64,000 bases of DNA from Sulfurimicrobium sp963779055 (GCA_963779055.1 CAVZWN010000005.1:248001-312000); one strand, 5' to 3'. Shown: positions 33,248 through 42,661, counted from the stretch's first letter. Numbers and translations are program-made. Notes: generated by a model not told the origin, from the sequence alone.

Positions 33248-35548
33248 ATGATGAAACCAAGCAATAAGCGAACAATCTCGCTGCTGATCGCGGCAGGATT
33301 GGGGCTGGGAGCTGCCAGCAGCACCTGGGCCGCCGAATCGTTGCAGGATGTAATGAAGCGCCGTGGCCTGTCACAACAGGATCTGCTCGCTGCATCCAAG
33401 ACCTACGTCCCCACCGGCAAACGTGATGATTTCATCGCTTTCAGTTCCGGCGGCCAGTCTGGTCAGGTCATCGTATACGGCATCCCGTCCATGCGCATCC
33501 TGAAATATATCGGCGTGTTCACACCTGAACCATGGCAGGGCTACGGCTTCGATGAAAGCTCGAAGAAAGTGCTGGCTGGCGGCCGTATCGACGGCAAGGA
33601 CATTACCTGGGGTGACACGCACCACCCGGCCATGTCCGAGACCAACGGCAAGTATGACGGACAGTTTCTGTTCATCAACGACAAGGCCAATCCGCGTCTG
33701 GCAGTGATCGACCTGCGTGACTTCGAAACCAAGCAGATCGTAGTCAACCCGATTTACAAATCGGAGCACGGCGGCGCTTTCGTTACCCAGAACACCGAAT
33801 ATGTAATTGAAGCGGCTCAATATGCAACTCCGCTGGCGAACAAGAAGTTTGTTCCGCTGGAGCGCTTCAATGAAGAATACCGTGGCGGCGTAACCTACTG
33901 GAAATTCGACCGCAAGGAAGGCAAGCTGGATCCAAAAGAATCCTTCTCGCTCGAATTGCCGCCGTACAGCCAGGACTTGTCTGATGCCGGTAAGCTGGGT
34001 TCCGACGGCTGGTCCTTCACCAACTCCTTCTGTACCGAGCGCTATGTTGGCGGCATCGAAAAGGGTCGCCCACCCTATGAAGCCGGTTGCTCTGCAAAAG
34101 ACACCGACTACATGCACGTGATCAACTGGCGCAAGGCCGCTGAGCTGGTCAAAGCAGGCAAGGCCAAGAAGATCAACGGCCACAACGTGCTGATGATGGA
34201 AACCTCGATCAAGGAAGGCATTCTGTTCCTGATTCCGGAACCGAAGAGCCCGCACGGCGTTGACGTGACCCCGGACGGCAAGTTCATCACCGTTTCCGGC
34301 AAGCTGGATACGCACGTTTCGGTCTACAGCTTCGAAAAGATCATGGCTGCGATCAAGGCTGGCAAGTTCGAAAGCAAGGACCCGTACGGCATTCCTGTTC
34401 TCTCCATGCAGGACACACTGCACAAACAGGTTCAGCTGGGTCTGGGCCCATTGCACACTCAGTATGATTCCAAGTCATGCGTAGCCTACACATCTCTGTA
34501 TGTGGATTCTCAGGTTGCCAAGTGGAACTACTGCGAAGGCAAGGTACTGGACAAGATCTCCATTCACTACAACATCGGTCACCTGATGACCATGGAAGGC
34601 GACTCGGTTGATCCTAAAGGCCGTTACCTGGTTGCACTGAACAAGCTGTCCATTGATCGTTTCAATCCGGTTGGTCCTTTGCATCCGCAAAACCACCAGT
34701 TGATCGACATTGCCAACGACAAGATGCAGTTGCTGTACGACATGCCCTTGCCGCTGGGTGAGCCGCACTATGTTGTAGCCATCGATGCCAAGACCCTCAA
34801 GCCTGGTATTCGTTACAAAGTGGGCACCGACAGCCGTACCGACAAGCCGCATCCTGGCATGGTACGTGCAGGCGAAGAGAAGACTGTGAAAAAAGGCAAC
34901 AAGGTGGAAGTGTTCGGTACGCTGATCCGCTCCCATATCACGCCTGAAACCATCGAAGTTGAAGTGGGCGACGAAGTCACCATCAACCTGACCAACCTCG
35001 AACGCGCTCAGGATGAAACCCACGGCTTCACGGTCAGCACCTACAACGTGCATGCCTCCATTGAACCGGGTAAAACCATCTCCGTGAAGTTCAAGGCAGA
35101 CAAGGAAGGTGTGTATCCGTACTACTGCACCGAGTTCTGCTCTGCGCTGCACCTGGAAATGCAGGGTTACCTGCTGGTCAAGCCCAAGGGCTACAAGGAA
35201 GTCAAGGTTGCTGACGCAAAAGCCGTTTACACCAAGGCTGACTACGACAAGCAGGTCAAGACCAACGTAGAAACCCAGGCCGTAATCGACAGCGTGGTAG
35301 GCTACATCACCAGCGTCAATTACAAGGACTTCCCGCCGGTAGTAGCTCTGGTTGAAGATGCAACCGACCAGCTCAACAAGGCAGGCGAATCCAAGGCCAA
35401 GATGGAAGAAGCAGCCAAGAAGAGCGACTGGCAGAATGCAACCCTCTGGGCTGGCCAGTGGTGGCAGTATCAGGTCAAGGCTGCGGATATCGGTCTGCGC
35501 GCCAAGACCTTCCTGGAGCAGAATGGAGCCAAGAAAACAGGCAAGTAA
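33248..35548 (+). CDS. nosZ: Nitrous oxide reductase, clade II (Sec-exported), with C-terminal extension
   Basis: 766 residues from ATG 33248 (AAGGAG five bases upstream; ATG 33251 equally possible). The signal peptide MMKPSNKRTISLLIAAG has no twin arginine, so export is by Sec, a clade II mark. The propeller domain has DTHHPAMSETNGKYDGQFLF and EHGGAFV with CuZ histidines. The CuA domain ends in CTEFCSALHLEM (about 626-637). About 110 further residues follow, helical (VIDSVVGYITSVNYKDFPPVVALVEDAT, then AGQWWQYQVKAAD), with no CxxCH. It reduces N2O to N2 in the periplasm. It is followed by a strong terminator. Confidence 0.97.
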   Translation: MMKPSNKRTISLLIAAGLGLGAASSTWAAESLQDVMKRRGLSQQDLLAASKTYVPTGKRDDFIAFSSGGQSGQVIVYGIPSMRILKYIGVFTPEPWQGYGFDESSKKVLAGGRIDGKDITWGDTHHPAMSETNGKYDGQFLFINDKANPRLAVIDLRDFETKQIVVNPIYKSEHGGAFVTQNTEYVIEAAQYATPLANKKFVPLERFNEEYRGGVTYWKFDRKEGKLDPKESFSLELPPYSQDLSDAGKLGSDGWSFTNSFCTERYVGGIEKGRPPYEAGCSAKDTDYMHVINWRKAAELVKAGKAKKINGHNVLMMETSIKEGILFLIPEPKSPHGVDVTPDGKFITVSGKLDTHVSVYSFEKIMAAIKAGKFESKDPYGIPVLSMQDTLHKQVQLGLGPLHTQYDSKSCVAYTSLYVDSQVAKWNYCEGKVLDKISIHYNIGHLMTMEGDSVDPKGRYLVALNKLSIDRFNPVGPLHPQNHQLIDIANDKMQLLYDMPLPLGEPHYVVAIDAKTLKPGIRYKVGTDSRTDKPHPGMVRAGEEKTVKKGNKVEVFGTLIRSHITPETIEVEVGDEVTINLTNLERAQDETHGFTVSTYNVHASIEPGKTISVKFKADKEGVYPYYCTEFCSALHLEMQGYLLVKPKGYKEVKVADAKAVYTKADYDKQVKTNVETQAVIDSVVGYITSVNYKDFPPVVALVEDATDQLNKAGESKAKMEEAAKKSDWQNATLWAGQWWQYQVKAADIGLRAKTFLEQNGAKKTGK

Positions 35549-35575
35549 GCCTTCTGCTTAGGCTGTAACACTGAA

Positions 35576-35608
35576 TGCGGGGAGATGAAAAATCTCCCCG
35601 CATTTTTT
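35576..35608 (+). terminator. Rho-independent terminator after nosZ
   Basis: An 11-bp perfect stem TGCGGGGAGAT / ATCTCCCCGCA with loop GAAAA is followed by six T. It begins 27 bp after the nosZ stop and shows nosZ can be transcribed alone, ahead of the rest of the nos genes. Confidence 0.93.
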
Positions 35609-35674
35609 CCGCTCACAATAACCACATTCAGCTAATTGGTAATGATATGTGGACACATTTATCTTAAATAAATA

Positions 35675-35688
35675 TTGATTTGCATCAA
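35675..35688 (+). promoter_or_regulatory. Perfect FNR/DNR box upstream of cytochrome c553 gene
   Basis: TTGATTTGCATCAA is a perfect TTGAT-N4-ATCAA dyad centred about 58 bp before the cytochrome start, in AT-rich promoter-like DNA after the nosZ terminator. Confidence 0.82.
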
Positions 35689-35739
35689 CATCCAAGTTAG
35701 TATTTTCCTGCCGTATAAACTTTCCTCAGGAGTACCAAT

Positions 35740-36060
35740 ATGAAGTCAAAAACGATAATGCTTGTTGCCGCACTGTCCGCAGCAATGATCAGCGGTTACG
35801 CTCAAGCCGGTGACGGCAAAAAACTGTATGCAGAAAAAACCTGCTCAGCCTGCCATGGCCCAGCGGGCAACAAGACGCTGATGCCGGATTACCCCAAGAT
35901 TGCAGGTCAAAACGAGGCTTACATCATAAAGCAGATGGCTGACATCAAGAGCGGTGCGCGCGCCAACGGCAATAGCGCGGCCATGAAGGGTGTGATGGTT
36001 ATTGTGACCGATCAGGACATCAAGGACATCGCGGCCTACGTTTCAAAACTCAAGCCCTGA
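35740..36060 (+). CDS. Periplasmic monoheme cytochrome c553-like protein
   Basis: 106 residues. Signal peptide to about residue 23 (YAQAGDG), heme motif CSACH at 35-39, and likely axial Met in the NSAAMKGVM segment. The IAGQNEAYIIKQMADIKSGAR pattern marks the small c553/c4-type family. In clade II nos clusters such cytochromes (nosC) carry electrons to NosZ. It has its own DNR box and stands 192 bp after nosZ. Confidence 0.9.
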   Translation: MKSKTIMLVAALSAAMISGYAQAGDGKKLYAEKTCSACHGPAGNKTLMPDYPKIAGQNEAYIIKQMADIKSGARANGNSAAMKGVMVIVTDQDIKDIAAYVSKLKP

Positions 36061-36071
36061 TCTTTGTCCTT

Positions 36072-36085
36072 TTGACCTGTATCAA
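36072..36085 (+). promoter_or_regulatory. FNR/DNR-type box upstream of diheme cytochrome gene
   Basis: TTGACCTGTATCAA matches TTGAT-N4-ATCAA at 9 of 10 positions, centred about 68 bp before the diheme cytochrome start. It is the third such site within 3 kb of the nos cluster. Confidence 0.74.
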
Positions 36086-36146
36086 GGCAATATCGAAGAA
36101 ACTGGCTTAGGATAGCACCCCTGACATTTAGCGAGAGGAATAACAC

Positions 36147-36875
36147 ATGAACAAGCAATTGGTAGCAGCACTGGTTCTGGCACTGGCACCTGCAGTAGCA
36201 TTTGCAGGCGCACCGGCGCCCAAAAAGGAAGGCATCGAAGGCAAAGCTTACGTCTGGAATGCCCAGGAGGGCGAAAAAATTGAAGCGCTGCACAAGAAAG
36301 GCGACCCAAAAGCAGGCCAGGAAGCGTATGAGATCTGCGGCGCCTGCCACCTCCCATCCGGCGCAGGACGTCCTGATGGCACTTTCCCTCAACTCGCGGG
36401 ACAACATACCACTGTGGTAATCAAGCAAATGGCTGACATTCGTGCCGGCCTGCGTGACAACCCCACCATGTACCCCTTTGCCACGACGCTGACCGATGCG
36501 CAGGAACTGGCCGATGTGGCATCCTATATCGAGAAATTGTGCGTTCCGACGGATCATGGCAAATATGAAGGTGCCGATGCGGCCCTTCAGGTATCAAAGG
36601 GCAAGGAACTCTACGAGAAACAATGCCAGGAGTGCCATGGCAAGAACGGCGAGGGTAACAAGGAGAAATTCTTCCCTGTGATAGCCGGCCAGCATTACAA
36701 GTATCTGCTGCGCCAGATGACCGAGATTCGTGACGGTCACCGCCGCAACGCAAACCCTGACATGGTGAAGGTCATCAAGCCCTACACCAACGACCAGCTG
36801 GTAGCGATTTCCGCCTATCAGTCAAGTCTGAAAATGCCAGGTGCAATGTGTAAAGAAAAAGGCAAGAAGAAGTAA
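36147..36875 (+). CDS. Periplasmic diheme cytochrome c (c4-like)
   Basis: 242 residues. Signal peptide to about 20, two c-type domains with CGACH at 64-68 and CQECH at 160-164; both domains share the AGQHxxxxxxQMxxIRxG pattern of cytochrome c4. The N-terminus has an extra 40-residue segment (GIEGKAYVWNAQEGEKIEALHKKG). Probably an electron carrier between the NosGH quinol side and NosZ. Followed by nosB after 160 bp. Confidence 0.88.
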   Translation: MNKQLVAALVLALAPAVAFAGAPAPKKEGIEGKAYVWNAQEGEKIEALHKKGDPKAGQEAYEICGACHLPSGAGRPDGTFPQLAGQHTTVVIKQMADIRAGLRDNPTMYPFATTLTDAQELADVASYIEKLCVPTDHGKYEGADAALQVSKGKELYEKQCQECHGKNGEGNKEKFFPVIAGQHYKYLLRQMTEIRDGHRRNANPDMVKVIKPYTNDQLVAISAYQSSLKMPGAMCKEKGKKK

Positions 36876-36885
36876 TTTCACTTTC

Positions 36886-36916
36886 AGCTACGGGAGAACA
36901 TAAATCTCTCGTAGCT
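36886..36916 (+). other. 12-bp hairpin after diheme cytochrome gene
   Basis: AGCTACGGGAGA (36886-36897) pairs with TCTCTCGTAGCT (36905-36916) with one mismatch and a 7-base loop. No T run follows, so it is a weak terminator at best and may instead be an mRNA 3'-end stabiliser between the cytochrome gene and nosB. Confidence 0.5.
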
Positions 36917-37035
36917 GTCTCAGCTTTAAAATCAGCGTAAAATAAGAGAAGTTGTGGCTGGACATGTTCCAGCCAATTCACTTCCAGGGAGGCACGGGGA
37001 CGTGGACAACGTTTAATGCCTGACGAGAGAAAACC

Positions 37036-38007
37036 ATGAATAGCCCTCAAAAACAAATGATGGCGGTGAGGGTGTTGACCCTGATCGCTCTGGTGCTGAT
37101 GATTGCTGCCTATTTCAGCCCGATCTGGTGGGTGTCGCTCACTGCGCCCAACTATCCTAAAGAAGCTTTCCCTGACGGGATTCGTATCCATTTCCACTTC
37201 GATGGCGTGTACAACGGCTGCAGCACCAAACCGCAAAGCGGCGGCGGCCACGACGAGATTATTCAGTATGATCTGGGTGATGATCTGGCCATGCGCGACG
37301 ATCCTTCCCTGGCCAAGAAAGACCAGGTGGTTGGTTTGGATTGCGTACATGAGATGAACACCATCAACCACTACGTGGGCATGTACCCCATTGCGACAGG
37401 TGCACCGGTTGAAGTGCCAATGTCGAAATTCATCATCGGCATGTTTTCGGTGATGATGCTGGGTTTCATGGCAACACAGCGCAAACAGCAACTAATGGTG
37501 CTAGGCGTGGGCTTTACAGCAGTTTCTGCCTGGATGGTAACCGACCTCTTTGTGCTGGGCCACCTGAACGCCTTTGCTGAACATTATTACAACGAAGCCA
37601 GCACTTTCTTTAACCAGCCGGAGGTACTGGCGAACTGGGTAGCCAATCTGAAAATGGCCACCAAGGCGGCTGTGGTCGGCCTGATTGCAGCCATGCTGAT
37701 CCTGATGCTGGGCGTATGGAAAATCCGCCCGTTCGTCCTGCTGCTGGCACTGGTCCCCGCATTGTTACCAGTATTCTTTGTACTCGACTATGCGGGCTGG
37801 CTGTGGTTCTTCGGCCACAACCTCCATCCATGGGGTGCCTTTACGGTCAAACCCTTCATGCCGACAGTATTTGGTGAGGGCAAGGTAGCGCAATTCAGCA
37901 CCTACTCCTACCCCTATTACGGCTACGCCTTGTTGCTGGTTTCTGGCCTGGCCATGGGTTTGGCCATGCTCATCCGCCGCAAACTGTTGCGCGAACAAAA
38001 CTCCTAA
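37036..38007 (+). CDS. nosB: NosB-type membrane protein of clade II nos cluster
   Basis: 323 residues. One N-terminal helix, a ~100-residue periplasmic loop (residues about 30-130, with single Cys in YNGCSTKP and LDCVHEM), then about five transmembrane helices. GHNLHPWGAFTVKPFMPTVFGEGKVAQFSTYSYPYYGYALLL is highly patterned. Position between nosZ/cytochrome genes and nosD matches nosB of Wolinella-type clusters, where it is needed for N2O reduction but its biochemistry is unclear. Named by position and topology. Confidence 0.75.
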   Translation: MNSPQKQMMAVRVLTLIALVLMIAAYFSPIWWVSLTAPNYPKEAFPDGIRIHFHFDGVYNGCSTKPQSGGGHDEIIQYDLGDDLAMRDDPSLAKKDQVVGLDCVHEMNTINHYVGMYPIATGAPVEVPMSKFIIGMFSVMMLGFMATQRKQQLMVLGVGFTAVSAWMVTDLFVLGHLNAFAEHYYNEASTFFNQPEVLANWVANLKMATKAAVVGLIAAMLILMLGVWKIRPFVLLLALVPALLPVFFVLDYAGWLWFFGHNLHPWGAFTVKPFMPTVFGEGKVAQFSTYSYPYYGYALLLVSGLAMGLAMLIRRKLLREQNS

Positions 38008-38016
38008 CAAATGCAC

Positions 38017-38048
38017 ATGCCTCGTATCCCCTGTACGGATCGAGGCAT
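38017..38048 (+). other. Hairpin between nosB and nosD
   Basis: ATGCCTCG-t-ATCC (38017-38029) pairs with GGAT-CGAGGCAT (38037-38048) across a 7-base loop with one bulge. No T run follows. It may slow or partly end transcription before nosD or protect the upstream message. Confidence 0.5.
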
Positions 38049-38105
38049 TCGCTGTTAGACAAAATCTAAATATATGAAACCAGGCAAATATTTGCTCTTC
38101 CCGGT

Positions 38106-39455
38106 GTGCGCCAAGTGACAGGGCGCTTGCTACTCTGGCTGCTGTTATGGCTGTCACTTCCAGCAGGTGCGGCTTTTGAGCCGGGCGGTGCAGCGGATAT
38201 GAGCGGCGATGCGCCCCGCGTTGATGTCGACAAACCCGTGCAACTGATCCCCCTCTACCTGCGCGACAAACGCATTCACGGCCTGCCCCCGTTTCAGGCG
38301 CTGGTGGATGCTGCACCTGCGGGTTCCGTCTTGCGGCCCAAGCCGGGTAGCTATGCCGGACCGGTGCATCTGACCAAACCGCTGACCATCGAAGGTGGCG
38401 GCAAGGTCAGCATCGATGGCGGCAACAAGGGCACGGTGTTTGTGATCGAAACCAGTGGCGCCAAGATACGCGGCCTGCACCTCAAGGGCTCGGGAAGCTC
38501 ACACGATAGCGATGACGCCTGTCTCAATGTTCGTGGACACAACAACCTGATCGAAAACATCGTGATCGATGACTGTCTGTTCGGCATCGACCTGAAACAG
38601 TCCAACAACAATATTTTGCGCAGCAACCGCATCCGTTCCAAGTCAGCAGACCTCGGCGTGCGCGGTGACGGGATTCGCCTGTGGTACAGCATGAACAACC
38701 GGATCGAAAACAACCAGGTCGTGGATTCGCGCGACATGGTGGTGTGGTATTCCAACAGCAATACGTTCTATCGTAATTACGGCGCCCGTAGCCGCTACTC
38801 GATTCATTTCATGTTTGCCCACCATAACGTAATAGACAGCAATCACTTTTACGATAATGCAGTGGGCGTATACCTGATGTACAGCGACAATACAGTGGTA
38901 CGCAACAATGTGATTTCCCACGCCACCGGCTCCACCGGCATGGGCGTCGGTTTCAAGGAAGCCAGCGGCGCCTTGCTCGAAGGCAACGAGATCATCTATT
39001 GCGCACTCGGCCTGTCAGCCGATCTTTCGCCCTTCCAGCCTGACAGCAAGATCATCCTGAAAAACAACCGGATCGCCTACAACGGTATCGCCATTGCCTT
39101 CAACAGCGACCTGGCTGGCTATGAGGTTGAAGGCAACAGCTTCGAAGGCAATATTTCCAGCCTTGCCGTCGGCGGGGCCGGGTCTGGCCAGCGCAATATC
39201 TGGCGCAACAACTACTGGGACGAGTACGAAGGATTCGACCGCAACAATGACGGCATTGGCGATACGCCCTATGAATTGTATGATTTTGCCGACCGTTTAT
39301 GGATGGAAATTCCGCAAGCGCGCTTTTTCAAGGTATCTCCCGCGCTCGAGGTGCTGGACTTTCTGGAGCGCCTGGCACCATTCTCGAGTCCGACCCTGTT
39401 GTTGAAAGATGAAAAACCTCTGTTTAATAATCCCTGGAAGCGGGGCAAAAAATGA
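38106..39455 (+). CDS. nosD: NosD periplasmic copper-site assembly protein
   Basis: 449 residues with GTG start at 38106 and a signal peptide (LLLWLLLWLSLPAGA). Right-handed beta-helix built of repeated N-x-I/V-x-x-N turns (NNRIENNQVVDSRDMVVWYSNSN, DNTVVRNNVISHATG), the NosD/CASH carbohydrate-binding-like fold. With NosF and NosY it matures the CuZ site of NosZ. It overlaps nosG by 4 bp. Confidence 0.95.
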   Translation: MRQVTGRLLLWLLLWLSLPAGAAFEPGGAADMSGDAPRVDVDKPVQLIPLYLRDKRIHGLPPFQALVDAAPAGSVLRPKPGSYAGPVHLTKPLTIEGGGKVSIDGGNKGTVFVIETSGAKIRGLHLKGSGSSHDSDDACLNVRGHNNLIENIVIDDCLFGIDLKQSNNNILRSNRIRSKSADLGVRGDGIRLWYSMNNRIENNQVVDSRDMVVWYSNSNTFYRNYGARSRYSIHFMFAHHNVIDSNHFYDNAVGVYLMYSDNTVVRNNVISHATGSTGMGVGFKEASGALLEGNEIIYCALGLSADLSPFQPDSKIILKNNRIAYNGIAIAFNSDLAGYEVEGNSFEGNISSLAVGGAGSGQRNIWRNNYWDEYEGFDRNNDGIGDTPYELYDFADRLWMEIPQARFFKVSPALEVLDFLERLAPFSSPTLLLKDEKPLFNNPWKRGKK

Positions 39456-40291
39456 ACGCCGAGAAACCAAAGCCAAGCAATATTCTAAGCAACAAACGCA
39501 AACAGGAAGCGCGACGGCGCTTTCTGCGCTCGATCATTCTGGGAACGGCCGTATTGGGAATTTCTGCTGTTGGTTACTTCCCAGTGGCCCGCTCATGGAA
39601 GTTGCGTATGCGGCCGCCCGGCGCGCTGGAAGAGACGGACTTCCTTTCATCCTGCATCAAGTGCGGGCAATGCGTTCAGGTTTGTCCGGTGCAGGCGATC
39701 AAGCTTGACGATATCGATCAGGGTTTCGGCATCGGGGTTCCTTACATCGACTCGCGCAACCAGGCCTGCGATTTTTCCTGTGATGCCGTGCAGTGCATTC
39801 TGGCCTGCCCCACCGGTTCGCTGGTTTACAATAAACCTGCATTTCTGCCGACCCGCAGCGAGATGACCATGGCGAACCCGCCCATCCTGCTCGCCAAGGA
39901 AAAAGACCCGGAACCGACGCTGAACCTGAAGGAACGCACCGGCCTCGCTGTCCTGGCCCGCCCGGAAAAATGCCTCGCGCGCCAGGGCAAGGGCATCAAG
40001 GGCGCAGCACGGGGGACCGCATTCAAAGGCACCATGCGTTTCATGGAAGTGGATCGCTGGAAACCCGTGCCCCTGCGCGACCACCCCTATGATCTGGAGC
40101 TGTGTGACCTGTGTGTGCGCACCTGCCCGATCAAGGGCGCGATCTCGCTCGAAAGCGTGGTGGAAAACGGGGTTACGATCAAAACACCAGTGGTGCATGA
40201 GCCGTGCGTTGGCTGCGGGGTATGCGAAATGGTATGCCCGCCCGAGCCGGCAGCCATCGTGGTGGAAGCGCGCAAAGGCTGGAGCGTCTGA
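39452..40291 (+). CDS. nosG: NosG, NapG-like periplasmic ferredoxin
   Basis: 279 residues. ARRRFLRSIILGTAVLGISAVGY has a twin-arginine-like signal anchor, followed by four [4Fe-4S] motifs: CIKCGQCVQVCP, CDAVQCILACP region, CDLCVRTCP and CVGCGVCEMVCP. With NosH it should form a quinol dehydrogenase like NapGH, in clade II systems proposed to use menaquinol. ATGA overlap with nosD, TGATG overlap with nosH. Confidence 0.93.
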   Translation: MNAEKPKPSNILSNKRKQEARRRFLRSIILGTAVLGISAVGYFPVARSWKLRMRPPGALEETDFLSSCIKCGQCVQVCPVQAIKLDDIDQGFGIGVPYIDSRNQACDFSCDAVQCILACPTGSLVYNKPAFLPTRSEMTMANPPILLAKEKDPEPTLNLKERTGLAVLARPEKCLARQGKGIKGAARGTAFKGTMRFMEVDRWKPVPLRDHPYDLELCDLCVRTCPIKGAISLESVVENGVTIKTPVVHEPCVGCGVCEMVCPPEPAAIVVEARKGWSV

Positions 40292-41259
40292 TGAATAAAT
40301 ACCTTGAATCGATGCGGGTGATGCTGGGCGGCGAGCCGCGCAAACCAGAACCAGTCGAATACACTGAAGAAGCCAAGACCATCCATTTTTACAAGAAAAA
40401 CGAGAAACTGGATTTCGAGGCATTGAAACTCGAGGCACGTGCGCACCAGCAGAAAAAGATCTGGCTCAGGCGGCGCTGGATCACGCTGATCTCGATCAAC
40501 CTGCTGTTCACGGTATCTTTCTGGCTCGATATCCAGATACTGGAAGGCGCACTGACTGCATCCCGTCTGCTGGGCTTCCACCTGATCGACCTGAATTCCG
40601 CCCTGCAGGTGATGCTGGCGCACAAGCACATCATCGTCAATCTGCTGATCGGCACCGGGACTGTTTTCGTCCTGTGGCTGCTGCTGGGCGGACGCACTTT
40701 CTGTTCCTGGGTCTGCCCCTATCATTTTCTGGCGGAGAATGCAGAACGGCTGCACGTATATCTGGTGGAAAAAAAGAAGATTACCGAACATACTTTCCAC
40801 CGCGGCGTACGCACCGTGTTCTGGGTATTGTTTGCCCTGATGGCGGTCCTCAGCGGCTACACCGTCTTTGAAACCATCTCGCCAACCGGCATCGTCAGCC
40901 GGGCGTTAATCTATGGCCCGGGACTTGCACTGGGATGGGTGGCATTACTGCTGCTGTTCGAGGTGTTCTATTCGCGCCGCGCCTGGTGTCGCTACGTCTG
41001 CCCGATTGGCCTGACATACGGCATAACCGGTGTATTTTCGCCCTTGCACGTCACCTACAAGCTGGCCAATTGCCACCATGAAGGCGAATGCCGCAAGGTC
41101 TGCGAAGTACCGCATGTGCTTGACTGCATCGTCAAGGGACGCGCGTCGGCAGCCCAGCTCGATATCGGCGCTGACTGCACCCGCTGCGGGATGTGCATCG
41201 ACGTCTGCCCGAGCGGCGCCTTGACTTTCGAAATCAAGGGCCTTAGAAAGCTGATTTAG
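40291..41259 (+). CDS. nosH: NosH, NapH-like membrane quinol dehydrogenase ferredoxin
   Basis: 322 residues from ATG 40291, sharing one base with the nosG stop. Four transmembrane helices (about 62-80, 112-130, 168-190, 205-225) carry the paired CSWVCPYHFL and CRYVCPIGLTYG motifs. A C-terminal cytoplasmic ferredoxin part has CHHEGECRKVCEVPHVLDC and CTRCGMCIDVCPSGAL. Expected to oxidise quinol and pass electrons via NosG to the cytochromes c and NosZ; it replaces NosR, which is absent here. Confidence 0.92.
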   Translation: MNKYLESMRVMLGGEPRKPEPVEYTEEAKTIHFYKKNEKLDFEALKLEARAHQQKKIWLRRRWITLISINLLFTVSFWLDIQILEGALTASRLLGFHLIDLNSALQVMLAHKHIIVNLLIGTGTVFVLWLLLGGRTFCSWVCPYHFLAENAERLHVYLVEKKKITEHTFHRGVRTVFWVLFALMAVLSGYTVFETISPTGIVSRALIYGPGLALGWVALLLLFEVFYSRRAWCRYVCPIGLTYGITGVFSPLHVTYKLANCHHEGECRKVCEVPHVLDCIVKGRASAAQLDIGADCTRCGMCIDVCPSGALTFEIKGLRKLI

Positions 41260-41352
41260 GGAATCACTGGCCAGCTGTCCGTTGTCATTTTCAAATGACG
41301 CCAGACCCCGCAGCCATTGATTACCAATAACTGAAAGTTGATAGCGATTGAT

Positions 41353-42219
41353 ATGATCGAATTCAAGAAAGTTTCCAAAACCTTCAAGCGCAACCGCGTC
41401 CTGGACGAGCTTGAACTCTCCATCGCACCGGGCGAGCGCATCGCGCTGGTGGGTTCCAACGGTGCCGGCAAGACCACCATGATCCGCTGCCTGCTGGGTG
41501 AATATACCTATGATGGCCATGTCTCGGTACATGGACTGGCGCCGCGCCCGAACCGGCAGCAGGTGCTGGGGAAAATCGGCTTCGTCCCGCAACTGCCGCC
41601 GCCGCTGAAAATGCCGGTTGGGCAATTGCTGGATTTCTCCTCCGCGGTATGCAACAGCGAAAAGCGGCGCATGGAAGAAATTGCCCAGCGACTCGGCCTG
41701 GATGTGGGCAGGATGAAAAACCAGCCTTTCGTCAAACTCTCTGGCGGGCAAAAACAGAAGCTTCTGATTTCCATCGCGCTGGGGCGCGACAGCAACATCC
41801 TGATCATGGATGAACCTGCCGCCAACCTCGATCCGGAAGCGCGCCAGATTTTCTTCGGCCTGCTGGCCGAACGCCTTGAAAACACCACCATGCTGATTTC
41901 CAGCCACCGCCTCGACGAAGTGTCGGCGCTGGTGAATCGGGTGATCGAACTGGACCGAGGCAAGGTGGTGCTGGACGACCGCGTGGCGGACGATGTTTCG
42001 CTGACCGGCATGCTGGCCTGCCACCTGACTTTACGGCGCGCCGAGGAGTCCATTGCCAAGGCATTGCTGGGCTGGAATTTTCAGGATGCCGGTGGTGGCC
42101 TGGAATGGCGCGGCAGCGTGGCGGGGCCGGACCGCCTGCGCTTTATCGGCATGCTGTCGCGCTATGTCGGCATCCTGACGCATATCAGCCTCGATGAAAA
42201 CAGCGGGAAGCAGGAGTGA
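41353..42219 (+). CDS. nosF: NosF copper-site ABC transporter ATPase
   Basis: 288 residues from ATG 41353. Walker A GSNGAGKTT at 34-42, signature LSGGQKQKLL, Walker B NILIMDEPAANLD and the H-loop SSHRLDE. NosF powers the NosFY transporter that works with NosD in CuZ assembly. It starts 94 bp after nosH and overlaps nosL by 4 bp (GTGA). Confidence 0.95.
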   Translation: MIEFKKVSKTFKRNRVLDELELSIAPGERIALVGSNGAGKTTMIRCLLGEYTYDGHVSVHGLAPRPNRQQVLGKIGFVPQLPPPLKMPVGQLLDFSSAVCNSEKRRMEEIAQRLGLDVGRMKNQPFVKLSGGQKQKLLISIALGRDSNILIMDEPAANLDPEARQIFFGLLAERLENTTMLISSHRLDEVSALVNRVIELDRGKVVLDDRVADDVSLTGMLACHLTLRRAEESIAKALLGWNFQDAGGGLEWRGSVAGPDRLRFIGMLSRYVGILTHISLDENSGKQE

Positions 42220-42647
42220 AAAATCTGCCCAGGCTGGCTGTCATGGCGCTGCTGCTGGGCCTGCTGGGGGCCTGCCATCAGGAACCCAAAACCGGACCGG
42301 TGGAAGTCAAATGGGACCGCGACACCTGCGTGCGCTGCAACATGGCGCTGAGCGACAAGCGCTACGCCGCCCAGGTACGCGGCGGCCCGAAACACCAGGC
42401 CTACAAGTTCGACGATTTCGGCTGCGTGGTGTTCTGGCTCAAAGACAAACCCTGGGCCGATGACCCGGCCACGGAAATTCTGGTCATGGACATGCGCTCG
42501 AACAAATGGATCGAGGCACGCACAGCCTATTACATACCCAACAAGATGACGCCGATGGCTTACGGTTTCGGCGCTGTGGCGCTGCCGGAGCCGGGCAGCG
42601 TGAATTATGAGGAGGCCAGAAAACAGGTTCTGGCAAAAGGAAAGTAA
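42216..42647 (+). CDS. nosL: NosL copper chaperone lipoprotein
   Basis: 143 residues with a GTG start overlapping the nosF stop. Lipobox LLGAC at residues 16-20 predicts an anchored lipoprotein. The Cu(I)-binding motif appears as DTCVRCNMALSDKRYAAQV, with Cys and Met ligands, then FDDFGCVVFW. NosL delivers copper to apo-NosZ via NosD. Gene order nosF-nosL-nosY differs from the usual nosFYL. Confidence 0.93.
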   Translation: MKNLPRLAVMALLLGLLGACHQEPKTGPVEVKWDRDTCVRCNMALSDKRYAAQVRGGPKHQAYKFDDFGCVVFWLKDKPWADDPATEILVMDMRSNKWIEARTAYYIPNKMTPMAYGFGAVALPEPGSVNYEEARKQVLAKGK

Positions 42648-42661
42648 GCATAAAAACGTTT

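Noticed and set aside
36886..36916. Hairpin as a true terminator after the diheme cytochrome
   Set aside because: Stem has a mismatch and no T run follows, so it is listed only as a hairpin.
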